This document shows positions 9,613-17,970 of a stretch of 64,000 nt of DNA, piece by piece. Each line of letters starts with the position of its first letter. Position 1 is the stretch's first letter. A program made the position numbers and the translations under genes. Origin of the DNA: Actinomycetes bacterium (GTDB lineage Bacteria > Actinomycetota > Actinomycetes > Actinomycetales > Dermatophilaceae); the NCBI GenBank assembly GCA_023420415.1, contig JAEZWF010000057.1:1-64000 (forward strand), written 5' to 3'. Under the pieces are notes generated by a model. It did not search any database. It worked only from the letters and a program-made list of their open reading frames with translations, and was not told where the DNA came from.

Positions 9613-9647
9613 GTGCCCGGCCCGGCTGTCGCAGCCGGGCCGGGCAC
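9613..9647 (+). terminator. Intra-operon hairpin between binding protein and permease
   Basis: A perfect 16-bp inverted repeat, GTGCCCGGCCCGGCTG with its complement, and a 3-nt loop. It begins 6 nt after the binding-protein stop. There is no T-tract, so it more likely stabilises the upstream mRNA or attenuates the permease genes than stops transcription fully. Confidence 0.7.
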
Positions 9648-9686
9648 GTCCTTGTCCAACCCCCTGCGGAATCGGAGAATCCGTTC

Positions 9687-10670
9687 ATGAGCGCTGTCGT
9701 TGCGACTGCACCGCCCCAACCTGCCGGCAAGGTGGCCCGTCGCAGGCGTCGTCGTATGCCGTGGTCCCGCCGGATCTTCGTGCTCGTCACCCTCGGCATC
9801 CCGTTCGCCTTCTACAGCGTCTTCGTGCTCTGGCCGTTCGCGCAGGCGTTCATCTACTCGCTCACCAACTGGAGCGGGTTCTCCGACACGTTCGAGTTCA
9901 TCGGCATCGCCAACTACAAGGCACTGCTGCAGGACGACATCTTCCTCAAGGCGGTGCGCAACAACCTGTTGCTTGCGCTGGTCGTGCCGTTCGTGACGAT
10001 CGCGCTCTCCTTGGCGCTGGCCACGATGGTGACGGTCGGAGGTTCGAGCACGGGTGCGGTGCGTGGCCTGTCGCGGTCGTCGTTCTACCGGATCGTGTCG
10101 TTCTTCCCCTACACGATCCCCGCGATCGTCATCGGCCTCATCTGGTCGCAGATGTTCGACCCGTCCAGTGGCCTGGTCAACGCCATGCTGACCGGTCTCG
10201 GTCTCGACCAGTTCAAGTCCTTCGCGTGGCTCGGCGAGGTCAGCACCGCGATGCCGGTGACGATGTTCGTCATCATCTGGGGCTTCGTCGGCTTCTACAT
10301 GGTGCTGTTCATCGCCGCCATCAAGGGCATCCCGGCCGAGCTCTACGACGCGGCCCGCGTCGACGGCGCCGGCCGGTTGCGCATGACCTTCATGGTCACG
10401 CTGCCGATGGTGCGCGAGACCATCCAGACCGCCTATGTCTACCTCGGCATCCTCGCTCTCGACGCGTTCGTCTACATGGCCGCCCTCAACGCCAGCGGCG
10501 GTCCGCAGAACTCCACCCTGACGATGACCCAGGACCTGTTCAACACGGCCTTCAAGAAGGGCCAGTTCGGCATGGCCAGCGCAATGGGCGTCTTCCTCGC
10601 CGTCGTGACGCTGCTCTTCGCTGCGGTCGTCTTCCTCGTCAACCGCCTCACCAAGGGGAAGGACCGCTGA
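9687..10670 (+). CDS. Carbohydrate ABC transporter permease (NgcF-like)
   Basis: 327-aa inner-membrane permease of the MalF/CUT1 type with six to seven hydrophobic segments. The cytoplasmic EAA-type loop that docks the ATPase reads ELYDAARVDGAGRLRMTF at about residues 222-240. A basic, Pro/Ala-rich N-terminus precedes the first membrane segment. GGAGAA lies a few nt before the ATG. The gene ends in TGATG, sharing one base with the next start, which indicates translational coupling to its partner permease. Confidence 0.85.
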   Translation: MSAVVATAPPQPAGKVARRRRRRMPWSRRIFVLVTLGIPFAFYSVFVLWPFAQAFIYSLTNWSGFSDTFEFIGIANYKALLQDDIFLKAVRNNLLLALVVPFVTIALSLALATMVTVGGSSTGAVRGLSRSSFYRIVSFFPYTIPAIVIGLIWSQMFDPSSGLVNAMLTGLGLDQFKSFAWLGEVSTAMPVTMFVIIWGFVGFYMVLFIAAIKGIPAELYDAARVDGAGRLRMTFMVTLPMVRETIQTAYVYLGILALDAFVYMAALNASGGPQNSTLTMTQDLFNTAFKKGQFGMASAMGVFLAVVTLLFAAVVFLVNRLTKGKDR

Positions 10671-11569
10671 TGGCCGTCGCCAACCCACCCCGCACCGCCC
10701 GCGACACCAAGGTCGTCGCCCCCAACGAGAGCCCCAGCTCCACGGGTGACCGCACGGTCACGGTGGTCTCCCACATCGTGCTGACGCTGTGGTCGATCAT
10801 CGTGATCCTGCCGCTCGTGTGGGTGTTCCTGTCCTCGTGGAAGACGACGGGCGAGATCTTCTCGTCCCCGTTGGCGCTGCCGCAGCACTGGAGCTTCGAC
10901 AACTACGTCAAGGCCTGGACCGACTCCAACATCGGTCGCTACCTGCTCAACTCGGTCATCGTCGTCACGTGCTCACTGGTCCTCGTGATGATCCTGGGCG
11001 CCGCGGCGGCATACTCACTCGCGCGCTATCCCTTCCCGGGCAGCGGGATCGTCTACTACCTCATCCTCGCCGGGCTGACCTTCCCGGTCTTCCTGGCGAT
11101 CGTGCCGCTGTTCTTCGTCCTGAAGAATGCCGGCCTGCTCAACACGTTGCCGGGCCTCATCGCGACGTACGTGGCGTTCGCGTTCCCGTTCACGGTGTTC
11201 TTCCTCTTCCCGTTCTTCCGCGCGCTGCCGCAGGAGATCGCCGAGGCCGCCGAGCTCGACGGTGCGGGGGAGTGGCGCACGTTCGCCCAGGTCATGCTGC
11301 CCATGGCGCGCCCGGGCATCGTGGCGATCGCCATCTTCAACTTCCTGGGCCTGTGGAACCAGTTCCTCCTGCCGGTCGCCCTCAACACGAACGAGAGCAA
11401 CTACGTTCTCTCCCAAGGGATGGCGCGCTTTGCCTCACAGGCGGGGTATGCCGTGGACTTCGGTCAGCTCTTCGCGGCCGTGGTCATCACGATCGTGCCG
11501 GTGCTGGTCGTCTACATCTTCTCCCAGCGTCAGCTGCAGGGGTCCCTGTCGCAGGGCACGCTCAAGTAG
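10670..11569 (+). CDS. Carbohydrate ABC transporter permease (NgcG-like)
   Basis: 299-aa MalG/CUT1-type permease, partner of the preceding gene. It has about six hydrophobic segments and an EAA loop reading EIAEAAELDGAGEWRTF at about residue 190. The ATG at 10670 shares its first base with the preceding stop and has GGGGAAGGA upstream. The same frame stays open upstream inside the preceding gene, but that part is not coding. The operon ends here without an ATPase gene; the next gene is convergent 25 bp away. Confidence 0.87.
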   Translation: MAVANPPRTARDTKVVAPNESPSSTGDRTVTVVSHIVLTLWSIIVILPLVWVFLSSWKTTGEIFSSPLALPQHWSFDNYVKAWTDSNIGRYLLNSVIVVTCSLVLVMILGAAAAYSLARYPFPGSGIVYYLILAGLTFPVFLAIVPLFFVLKNAGLLNTLPGLIATYVAFAFPFTVFFLFPFFRALPQEIAEAAELDGAGEWRTFAQVMLPMARPGIVAIAIFNFLGLWNQFLLPVALNTNESNYVLSQGMARFASQAGYAVDFGQLFAAVVITIVPVLVVYIFSQRQLQGSLSQGTLK

Positions 11570-11594
11570 GTCCACTGGTCGACTCGACGCCGCA

Positions 11595-13640
11595 TCAGAA
11601 CGGCGGTGGTGGGTAGTCGTCTGAGCGGCGCTGGGTGCGCGTGCTGGTCTTGGTGTCGGCTGTGTGGCGCAGGGCGGTGTGCAGTTGGGCCGTGAGCTGG
11701 CTGTTGGCGGTGCGGAAGTCGCAGCGGCGTGCGCGTCGGGGCCGCGGCATTGCACCACCAGCGATGCGTTCGGCTGGGGTTCCGGTGTCGGCGTAGAACC
11801 GGTCGATCGTGTACTCGAGGTGTTCCTCGAGCAGTGAGGGGAGCTCGACCGCGCCGCTGACGTCGTTGGGGTGGTCGAGGCGTGCGTCGGTGAGGGGGCA
11901 CCCGGTGCTGTCGAGCCAGGGCTCGGGCTCGGGGCGCAGGTGGTTGACGGGGTGGGTGATGCGTTGTCGGCCGAGCGGGTCGGTCCACTCGACAGTGCCG
12001 CCGGGGAGCATGCGCACTGACCAGCGGGGCTGTTGCTTGGTGCGGTGGTGACGTCGGCACAGGCAGATCAGGTTGCCCACGGTGGTGGCGCCGCCGGTGC
12101 CGTCCTTCTTCCATGGCTGCACGTGGTCGAGATCGCAGAACGTCGCGGCGACGGTGCAGCCGGGGAACCGGCAGCGTCCGTCGCGGGCCTTGACGGTGCG
12201 CTTCATGGCCTCGGTGGGCCGGTAGGCGACCACCACCGGTTCCGGGACCGCGCATCGTCGCACCGTCGCGGTGGCGAACGCTGCCTCGGCGTCGCTCGCG
12301 TCACGTGAGTCGTGGGCCGTGTGCGCGTCAGCGGGCGTGATGGTCCAGGAGCTGACAGGGGTGGAGGAGTACGCGCCGGTCGACTCGTCGCAGGGCAGGA
12401 TGTCAATCCGCACCCGCCGCGGGACCAGGGCGGGCAGCGCCACCGGCCGACTGTCTGCGGTCGCGGCTGCGCTGGACGCATCGGCGGCACGCAGCTTCTT
12501 CCTCTTACGGTTCTTGCCCTTGCCCTTGCCCGTGCCCTTGGTGTCGCCCTTGCCGTCGGCACTCCTGTCCTCGGGGATGGCTCGGGTTGGGGGTCCTGTG
12601 AGTGTGGGTGGCCCAGTGATGGTGCAGGCTTGGCCGATTCCGTTGTCGCGCAGCACTTGCCGCACCCACGCATCGAGGTCGGCCGTGTCGACCAGGTCAG
12701 CAGCATTCTGGGCAGGGGCCGCCGCTGCGTCCGCGACCTGTTCCGTGGCTGCACTGGTCATCCGGGCAGCGGTCGCGGGCCGGCCTGCGGTGTGCGGTGG
12801 CGTTTGGGGTTCGGTGACGTTTGCCAGTGCACCATTGAGTCGGGACTCGGGGACGGCGACCTGGATGACGTACTCGGCGCGGGCGTTGCCGTCGATGAAC
12901 GCGAGCATCGCGTCCGCTCGAGCCTGCTCGATGCAGCTGTTCTGTCCGGTGCGCACGTACTCGCGGGCGAGGGTGTCGATCGCGGACCATGCCTTGGCCG
13001 ACTGTTCGACGGGCAGGGACGCAGTCCAGGTGTCGACCCCGGGCTCGCTGCCCGGCCAGCGTTGCAGGGACCGGTCCCGGCGTGCTTGGGCTGCCTTCTG
13101 TCGCAGGAACTCTGCGGCAACCTGGCCCAGGGCGCGGCGTACGCGTTGCCGCAACCGGCCACCGGTCTCCGTCCCCAGGTACGGTTCGATCGTGGCGAGC
13201 ACCGCCTCAACGGTGTCGTCGGGGGCATCGGCCAGTTCGTGTTCGATGATGCTGGCCCGGTGGGCGTCGATGCGCCCGTGCCCCATGGCTTGCAGGACGG
13301 TTGGGTAGCGATGCGCCAAGGCTGCTGCGACACCGACCCTGCCTTCTGCGGCGCGGGTGGTCATGCCGAGCTCGTCGTTGACGAGGGCGGCGGCATCCAT
13401 GCGATGGTGGTCGTACCCGCGGAACTGTTCGGTGACCTCGCCGGTGCTGGAGTCGACGACATCGTCGATCGCGGTCACGTTGGCCATGGCGACGGACTGC
13501 ACGGCTTGTAGGCGATTGATGAGTGACTGGCAGTCGGCGACCAGCTGCACGTTGTCCTCGATCGACTCGGCACGCGGCTGGGTGGCGAGTCGATCGAGCC
13601 CCTCGCTCGCCTCTCGCAACCACTCCACGGTATCGATCAT
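11595..13640 (-). CDS. DUF222 / HNH endonuclease protein (13E12-repeat type)
   Basis: 681 aa. The N-terminal two thirds resemble DUF222, found in the multicopy 13E12 family of mycobacteria and relatives. Near residue 500 lies an HNH nuclease core: CRFPGC, then CDLDHVQPW, then GNLICLCRRHH, with Cys pairs likely binding zinc. A Lys/Gly-rich low-complexity stretch (GKGKGKNRKRKK) separates the domains. I chose the ATG at 13640, which lies 7 nt after a TATACT box; a TTG at 13670 opens the same frame. It sits inside the amino-sugar locus between transporter and catabolic genes, which fits insertion of a mobile-type gene. The biological role of the family is unsettled. Confidence 0.82.
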   Translation of the reverse strand: MIDTVEWLREASEGLDRLATQPRAESIEDNVQLVADCQSLINRLQAVQSVAMANVTAIDDVVDSSTGEVTEQFRGYDHHRMDAAALVNDELGMTTRAAEGRVGVAAALAHRYPTVLQAMGHGRIDAHRASIIEHELADAPDDTVEAVLATIEPYLGTETGGRLRQRVRRALGQVAAEFLRQKAAQARRDRSLQRWPGSEPGVDTWTASLPVEQSAKAWSAIDTLAREYVRTGQNSCIEQARADAMLAFIDGNARAEYVIQVAVPESRLNGALANVTEPQTPPHTAGRPATAARMTSAATEQVADAAAAPAQNAADLVDTADLDAWVRQVLRDNGIGQACTITGPPTLTGPPTRAIPEDRSADGKGDTKGTGKGKGKNRKRKKLRAADASSAAATADSRPVALPALVPRRVRIDILPCDESTGAYSSTPVSSWTITPADAHTAHDSRDASDAEAAFATATVRRCAVPEPVVVAYRPTEAMKRTVKARDGRCRFPGCTVAATFCDLDHVQPWKKDGTGGATTVGNLICLCRRHHRTKQQPRWSVRMLPGGTVEWTDPLGRQRITHPVNHLRPEPEPWLDSTGCPLTDARLDHPNDVSGAVELPSLLEEHLEYTIDRFYADTGTPAERIAGGAMPRPRRARRCDFRTANSQLTAQLHTALRHTADTKTSTRTQRRSDDYPPPPF

Positions 13641-13647
13641 GTGTTCG

Positions 13648-13653
13648 AGTATA
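13648..13653 (-). promoter_or_regulatory. -10 box TATACT, 7 nt before the DUF222 gene
   Basis: TATACT ends 7 nt before the ATG on the minus strand, and no Shine-Dalgarno sequence is present. This is a likely leaderless promoter. Confidence 0.5.
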
Positions 13654-13883
13654 GCCCACCCGGCTGACAACGGGAAGGGTTATGCACAACTGAATCCCAT
13701 TGACCCAGAAAGGAATTCGCTCGAGACAAAGCCGAATGCCGACGACCCGCAAAGGTGAGCCGGGAACCACGACCCCACCCGCCGTCCGCCTCGTCCACAG
13801 CGCCGTTGAGCCGACCCGCCCGCGAAGGCGAGGCGGCAGCGGAAGCCGGCCACGCGGCATACGTCGTCGGTTCAATCTGGAGC

Positions 13884-13906
13884 GATCCGTTGCGCCGCAA
13901 CGGATC
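13884..13906 (-). terminator. Hairpin downstream of the deacetylase gene
   Basis: GATCCGTTGC and its exact complement with a 3-nt loop, 8 nt beyond the deacetylase stop. No T-tract is present. The surrounding 13671-13913 spacer also holds one GGCATAC word in the longer form CCACGCGGCATAC. Confidence 0.55.
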
Positions 13907-13913
13907 TGCGGCG

Positions 13914-15122
13914 TCAGTCGAGCCAGTCGCCCCGACGCATGACCCGCTTCAGCTGCAGCGAGCCGTCGACCACGACCACGTCCGCGAGATTTCCGGCTGT
14001 CAGCGAGCCGACGCCGTCGAGCGCGAGCGCCGTTGCGGGAGTAAGCGATGCGGCCGTCACGGCATCCTCGAGTGAGACCCGGAGGTCCTGCACCAGCCAT
14101 CGCACCTGTTCCAGGAGTGTCGACACGCCGCCAGCCAGCGACCCGCCGGGCACCAGTCGGGCCTCGCGTCCACTGACCCGCACGTCGAATCGGCCGAGCG
14201 TGTAGTCGCCCTCGGGGAGACCGGCTGCGGCCATGGCGTCGCTCACCAGCGCGATGTTGTGCGCCCCAACGGTGTCGAACACCATGCGCACCGTCCCATC
14301 GGCAAGGTGCACGCCGTCGGCGATCACCTCGACCACGGCTTCGCCGCGGGCGGCGGCAGCCAGCGCAGCCGCGACCGGACCGGGGGCGCGGTGGTGCAGG
14401 GGCGGCATACCGTTGAAGAGGTGGGTCACCAGCGGTCGTCCGCCGCGCACGCCGTCGCCCGCGCCGGCCAGAGCCGCAGCCGCGACGGACCACTCGGCGT
14501 CGGTGTGGCCGACCGCAGCGAGCGCACCCCACCGGGCCAGTGCGGCCGGCACCGCACCCGCGCCCGCGAGCTCCGGCGCGAAGGTCATCTGGGCCAGCCA
14601 CCCCTGGGCGGCCTCCCCGGCGGCGTCGACGAAGGCCGGGTCGGGGTCGCCCAAGGCCTCGGGGTCCTGGGCGCCACAGCGGGCGTGTGAGAGGAACGGA
14701 CCTTCGAGGTGTATGCCGGCGAGGTCGCCGGCCGTGGCGCGGGGCACCAACGCCTCGATCCCGGCGAGCATCGTCTCGCGCGGCGCGGACACGAGGGAGG
14801 CGACGAGGCTCGTCGTGCCGTTGCGGTGGTGGTGGGCGACGGCGGGACCGGCCGCCGAGGCGTCGGGGCCGAACTCACCGCCGCCACCGCCGTGGCAGTG
14901 GATGTCGACCAGGCCGGGCAGGAGGGTGAGGTCGTCACGCCAGCCCACCGGCGTTGCGGCTGAACGGAACTGGGCCGGCAGCTCGCCCCGGGCGCCACTC
15001 CACGCGATGCGGTCGCCCATGACGACGACGGCCCCGTCAGGGACGAGGCCGCCGTCGGTGACGAGCCGCCCCGTCAGCAGGGTGGGGGCAGGCTCGGTCT
15101 GTGCTGTCGCGTCGGTGGTCAC
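13914..15122 (-). CDS. nagA: N-acetylhexosamine-6-phosphate deacetylase (NagA/AgaA type)
   Basis: 402-aa amidohydrolase that removes acetate from GlcNAc-6-P or GalNAc-6-P. Family signatures are present in order: DIHCHGGGG near residue 72, HLEGPFL (metal-binding Glu), VGHTDA, THLFNGM and LVSDAMAAAG with the catalytic Asp. The GTG at 15122 overlaps the stop of the SIS gene by 4 nt (GTGA), indicating coupling. The linked SIS isomerase, PfkB kinase and class II aldolase favour a GalNAc (AgaA) role, because a GlcNAc route needs only NagB. The two substrates cannot be separated from sequence alone. Confidence 0.85.
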   Translation of the reverse strand: MTTDATAQTEPAPTLLTGRLVTDGGLVPDGAVVVMGDRIAWSGARGELPAQFRSAATPVGWRDDLTLLPGLVDIHCHGGGGGEFGPDASAAGPAVAHHHRNGTTSLVASLVSAPRETMLAGIEALVPRATAGDLAGIHLEGPFLSHARCGAQDPEALGDPDPAFVDAAGEAAQGWLAQMTFAPELAGAGAVPAALARWGALAAVGHTDAEWSVAAAALAGAGDGVRGGRPLVTHLFNGMPPLHHRAPGPVAAALAAAARGEAVVEVIADGVHLADGTVRMVFDTVGAHNIALVSDAMAAAGLPEGDYTLGRFDVRVSGREARLVPGGSLAGGVSTLLEQVRWLVQDLRVSLEDAVTAASLTPATALALDGVGSLTAGNLADVVVVDGSLQLKRVMRRGDWLD

Positions 15123-16063
15123 GACAGAATGATGGACCTCGCGAGGTGGCGGGGCTGGTCCGGGTCGAGTCCGGCCCGTGCCGACTTGGCCAGGCACAGG
15201 CGGTGCACGCGCACGAGGTCGGCCATGGGGTCAAGGGGCCGGTCCTCGAACCAGGCTCCGGTGGCGGTGACGTCGTCGGCCAGCCCCTCCGGCGCCGGGC
15301 CCAGCGCCCAGACGGCGCGACCGGGCGCCGCGATGCTGATCGGTCCGTGGCGGTAGTCCATGGCCGGGTAGCTCTCGGTCCAGAACTGCGCCGACTCGCG
15401 CAGCTTGAGTGAGGCCTCCTGGGCCAGCCCGATGCTCCAGCCACGGCCGACGAAGGTGACCTGCTCGGCGTCGACGAGACCCTCGAGCGCGGACTTCTCA
15501 TCCTCGGCTAGGACGGCGCGTGCCTGGGACACGACCTCGGTCAGGTCCTCACCCAGCGAGGCGCGCAGCAGGGCCAGTGTCGTGGTGGCGAAGCGGGTCT
15601 GGACGACCGACTGCTCGTCGACCTCCGGCAGCAGGAAGGTCTGGTCGGCGATGTCGGGGATGGGCGTGCCGGCCGTGGCGACGAACGCGGTCGTGCGCTG
15701 TCCGCGCTCCTTGAGCGCGGTGAGCAGGTCGATGACCTCGGTCGTGGTGCCGGAGCGTGAGATGGCCACCACTCGGTCGTAGTCGCGCGTGTGCGGGAAC
15801 TCGCTGGCGACGTGCGCGTCGGTCCGCCCGGCACCCGACGCCTCGCGCAGCACGGCATACGCCTGGGCCATGAACGCGGAGGTGCCGCAGCCGACGACGG
15901 CGACGGTCTCGCCCTCCTCGGGGAGCAGGGTGCGGGCCTCGTCGAGCCGGCTCTGCACGGCCTCCCAGTCATCGGGTTGGGTCGCGATCTCCGCGGCGAG
16001 GTGGCTCGAGTACTCGGTCATGACCAACAGGACCTCTCTGACGGGCACATGGGGTGACGACAT
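15119..16063 (-). CDS. SIS-domain sugar isomerase/deaminase (AgaS-like)
   Basis: 314 aa with two SIS (sugar isomerase) folds like the C-terminal half of GlmS. VVGCGTSAFMAQA at about residues 56-68 and AISRSGTTTEVIDLL at about 100-114 form the phosphosugar-binding loops; FVGRGWSIGLAQEASLKLRE marks the second fold. The probable reaction is deamination and isomerisation of galactosamine-6-P to tagatose-6-P, or glucosamine-6-P to fructose-6-P. The ATG at 16063 is used here; an in-frame ATG at 16021 is possible. It is divergent from the DeoR regulator and couples to the deacetylase gene. Confidence 0.8.
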   Translation of the reverse strand: MSSPHVPVREVLLVMTEYSSHLAAEIATQPDDWEAVQSRLDEARTLLPEEGETVAVVGCGTSAFMAQAYAVLREASGAGRTDAHVASEFPHTRDYDRVVAISRSGTTTEVIDLLTALKERGQRTTAFVATAGTPIPDIADQTFLLPEVDEQSVVQTRFATTTLALLRASLGEDLTEVVSQARAVLAEDEKSALEGLVDAEQVTFVGRGWSIGLAQEASLKLRESAQFWTESYPAMDYRHGPISIAAPGRAVWALGPAPEGLADDVTATGAWFEDRPLDPMADLVRVHRLCLAKSARAGLDPDQPRHLARSIILS

Positions 16064-16243
16064 GTGATTAGATGCGACTGATTCGAATCATGTTCGATCG
16101 TATTCGATCAGTCAAGCCATCGGTCATGCAGCACACGCCCGCTCACTGGGACGCTCAAGCGCTGCCCGATCTCGCGCACATCTTGATCGGATGACCCCGA
16201 AAGCGATTAGATTCGATCACGACAGCGACGGCCAGGGAGCGGC
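16064..16243. promoter_or_regulatory. Divergent promoters and putative DeoR operators of the amino-sugar locus
   Basis: Two GATTAGAT words (16066-16073 and 16205-16212) and TTCGATCA-type words at 16103-16110 and 16212-16219. The minus promoter fits TTGACT (16110-16115), a 17-nt spacer and CATGAT (16087-16092), with operator-like sequence in the spacer. The plus promoter fits TTGATC (16183-16188), an 18-nt spacer and TTAGAT (16207-16212). The placement suggests autorepression by the DeoR protein. Confidence 0.55.
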
Positions 16244-17053
16244 ATGAGTGCCAGACAGATCAAGACCGCGGACCGCGGCGCCCGGTGGAGCACCCTGCTC
16301 GCGCTGCTCGCCGAGCGCGGCCGGCTCAGCGTCGGCGAGGTCGTCGACAGCCTCGGCGTCTCGGAGGCGACCGTGCGTCGCGACTTCTCCGACCTCGCCG
16401 CCCAGCAGCTGGTGACGCGCACGCACGGCGGCATCGTCGCCACCGCCGTCGCCTACGACCTGCCCGCGCGCTACAAGCAGGCCGGCAACGACACTGCCAA
16501 GGAGCGCATCGCCGCCCACGCCGCGGACCTGCCGCAGGAGGGCACGGTCGTCGGCTTCAACGGCGGCACCACCACCAGTGCGGTCGCCCGGCGGCTGGCC
16601 GCCCGCTCCGACCTCGCCATGGCGTCCACGCGCCCGGCGATCACCGTCGTCACCAACGCCCTCAACATCGCCACCGAGATGGTGCTGCGCCCGTTCGTCC
16701 GCTGCGTCTCCCTCGGTGGGGTCGCGCGGCCTGAGTCCTACGAGCTGTCCGGCCCGTTGGCCACCATGGTGCTCGGTGAGCTCTGGCTCGACACCCTCGT
16801 GCTCGGCGTCGACGCCGTGTCCGGCTCCGAGGGTGCCATGTGCTTCCACGAGGGCGAGGCCGGCATCAACTCCCTCATGGTCCAGCGCGCCGACCGCGTG
16901 GTCGTCGTGGCGACGGGCGCCAAGGTGGGGGCGCGCGCCTTCGCGCGGATCTGCCCCGTCACCGAGATCGACCTGCTCGTCACCGACGACTCGGCCGACG
17001 CCGGCGCGGTCGCCGACCTGCGCGCGGCCGGGGTCTTTGTCGAGGTGGTGTGA
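16244..17053 (+). CDS. DeoR/GlpR-family transcriptional regulator (AgaR-like)
   Basis: 269 aa. Residues about 15-70 form the DeoR winged helix-turn-helix, with SVGEVVDSLGVSEATVRRD as recognition region and RTHGG after it. The rest is a sugar-phosphate-sensing DeoR C-terminal domain (GFNGGTTTSAVA, VTNALNIATEM). It is the first gene of the plus-strand catabolic operon and is divergent from the SIS and deacetylase genes. It likely represses both directions, and perhaps the transporter operon at 8.2 kb, through the shared TTCGATCA words. Its stop overlaps the next GTG by 4 nt. Confidence 0.85.
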   Translation: MSARQIKTADRGARWSTLLALLAERGRLSVGEVVDSLGVSEATVRRDFSDLAAQQLVTRTHGGIVATAVAYDLPARYKQAGNDTAKERIAAHAADLPQEGTVVGFNGGTTTSAVARRLAARSDLAMASTRPAITVVTNALNIATEMVLRPFVRCVSLGGVARPESYELSGPLATMVLGELWLDTLVLGVDAVSGSEGAMCFHEGEAGINSLMVQRADRVVVVATGAKVGARAFARICPVTEIDLLVTDDSADAGAVADLRAAGVFVEVV

Positions 17054-17970
17054 GCGTGGGGGCACCCGTCGTGGCCGGCATCGACGTCGGCGGCACCCGG
17101 GTCAAGGCTGCCCTCGTCGATCGTGACGGCGTCCAGGTGACCACGAGCCTGACGCCCACTCCGCCCGATCTGCACCGCCCGGGTGCCCTCGTCGACGCCC
17201 TGGCGCGAACCTTCGACCAGCTCCGCGCCCAGGCACCGGAGGCCGAGGTGGTGGCGTGCGGAGTCGTCGTGCCCGGCATTGTCGATGACGAGCGTGGCCT
17301 GGCGGTCTACTCCAGCAACCTCGGGTGGCGCGACCTGGCCGTCACCGCGCCGCTCACCCAGCGGCTCGGCCTGCCGGTGGCGCTCGGCCACGACGTGCGT
17401 GCCGGGTTGCGGGCCGAGGTCGAGTGGGGTGCCGCCCGGGGGAGCAGGCACGTGCTGTTCCTGCCCCTCGGCACGGGCATCGCCGGGGCGCTCATGCTCG
17501 ACGGGCACCTTGTGGTCGCTGACGGCTGGAGCGGCGAGGTGGGGCACGTCATCGTCGAGCCGGGCGGCCCGCTCTGCCCGTGTGGGGCCCGCGGGTGCCT
17601 CGAGACGCTCGCCTCCGCCTCCGCGGTCGCGCGGGGGTATGCCGCGCACGTGCCCCCGGGCGCTCCTCCCGTCGATGCCAGGGGCGTGGCGAGCCTGGTG
17701 GCCGACGGTGACCCTGAGGCCCTCGCAGTGTGGGACCGTGCCGTGACCGCACTGTCCCGCGCCGTCGCGATGTTGGTGAGCGCCACCGGTGTCGACCACG
17801 TGCTGGTCGGCGGGGGGCTGTCCCAGAGCGGCGACCTCCTGCTCGAACCACTGCGTGCGAAGGTGCAGGACACCCTGACCTTCCAGCGGATGCCACGCAT
17901 CGAGCGGGCGACCCTCGGAGATCGCGCCGGCAGCCTCGGATCTGCTTGTCTCGCATGGGATCTGTCGTGA
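17050..17970 (+). CDS. ROK-family sugar kinase (N-acetylhexosamine kinase candidate)
   Basis: 306 aa. The N-terminus has the ATP-binding loop AGIDVGGTRVKAALVD, and the ROK zinc motif reads LCPCGARGCLETLAS near residue 180. An ABC importer delivers unphosphorylated sugar, so a kinase making N-acetylhexosamine-6-phosphate is expected in this operon, and this gene fits that step (AgaK or NagK role). The GTG start at 17050 overlaps the regulator stop (GTGA); a GTG two codons later is equally possible. The stop overlaps the next GTG in the same way. Substrate assignment is by context. Confidence 0.82.
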   Translation: MSVGAPVVAGIDVGGTRVKAALVDRDGVQVTTSLTPTPPDLHRPGALVDALARTFDQLRAQAPEAEVVACGVVVPGIVDDERGLAVYSSNLGWRDLAVTAPLTQRLGLPVALGHDVRAGLRAEVEWGAARGSRHVLFLPLGTGIAGALMLDGHLVVADGWSGEVGHVIVEPGGPLCPCGARGCLETLASASAVARGYAAHVPPGAPPVDARGVASLVADGDPEALAVWDRAVTALSRAVAMLVSATGVDHVLVGGGLSQSGDLLLEPLRAKVQDTLTFQRMPRIERATLGDRAGSLGSACLAWDLS

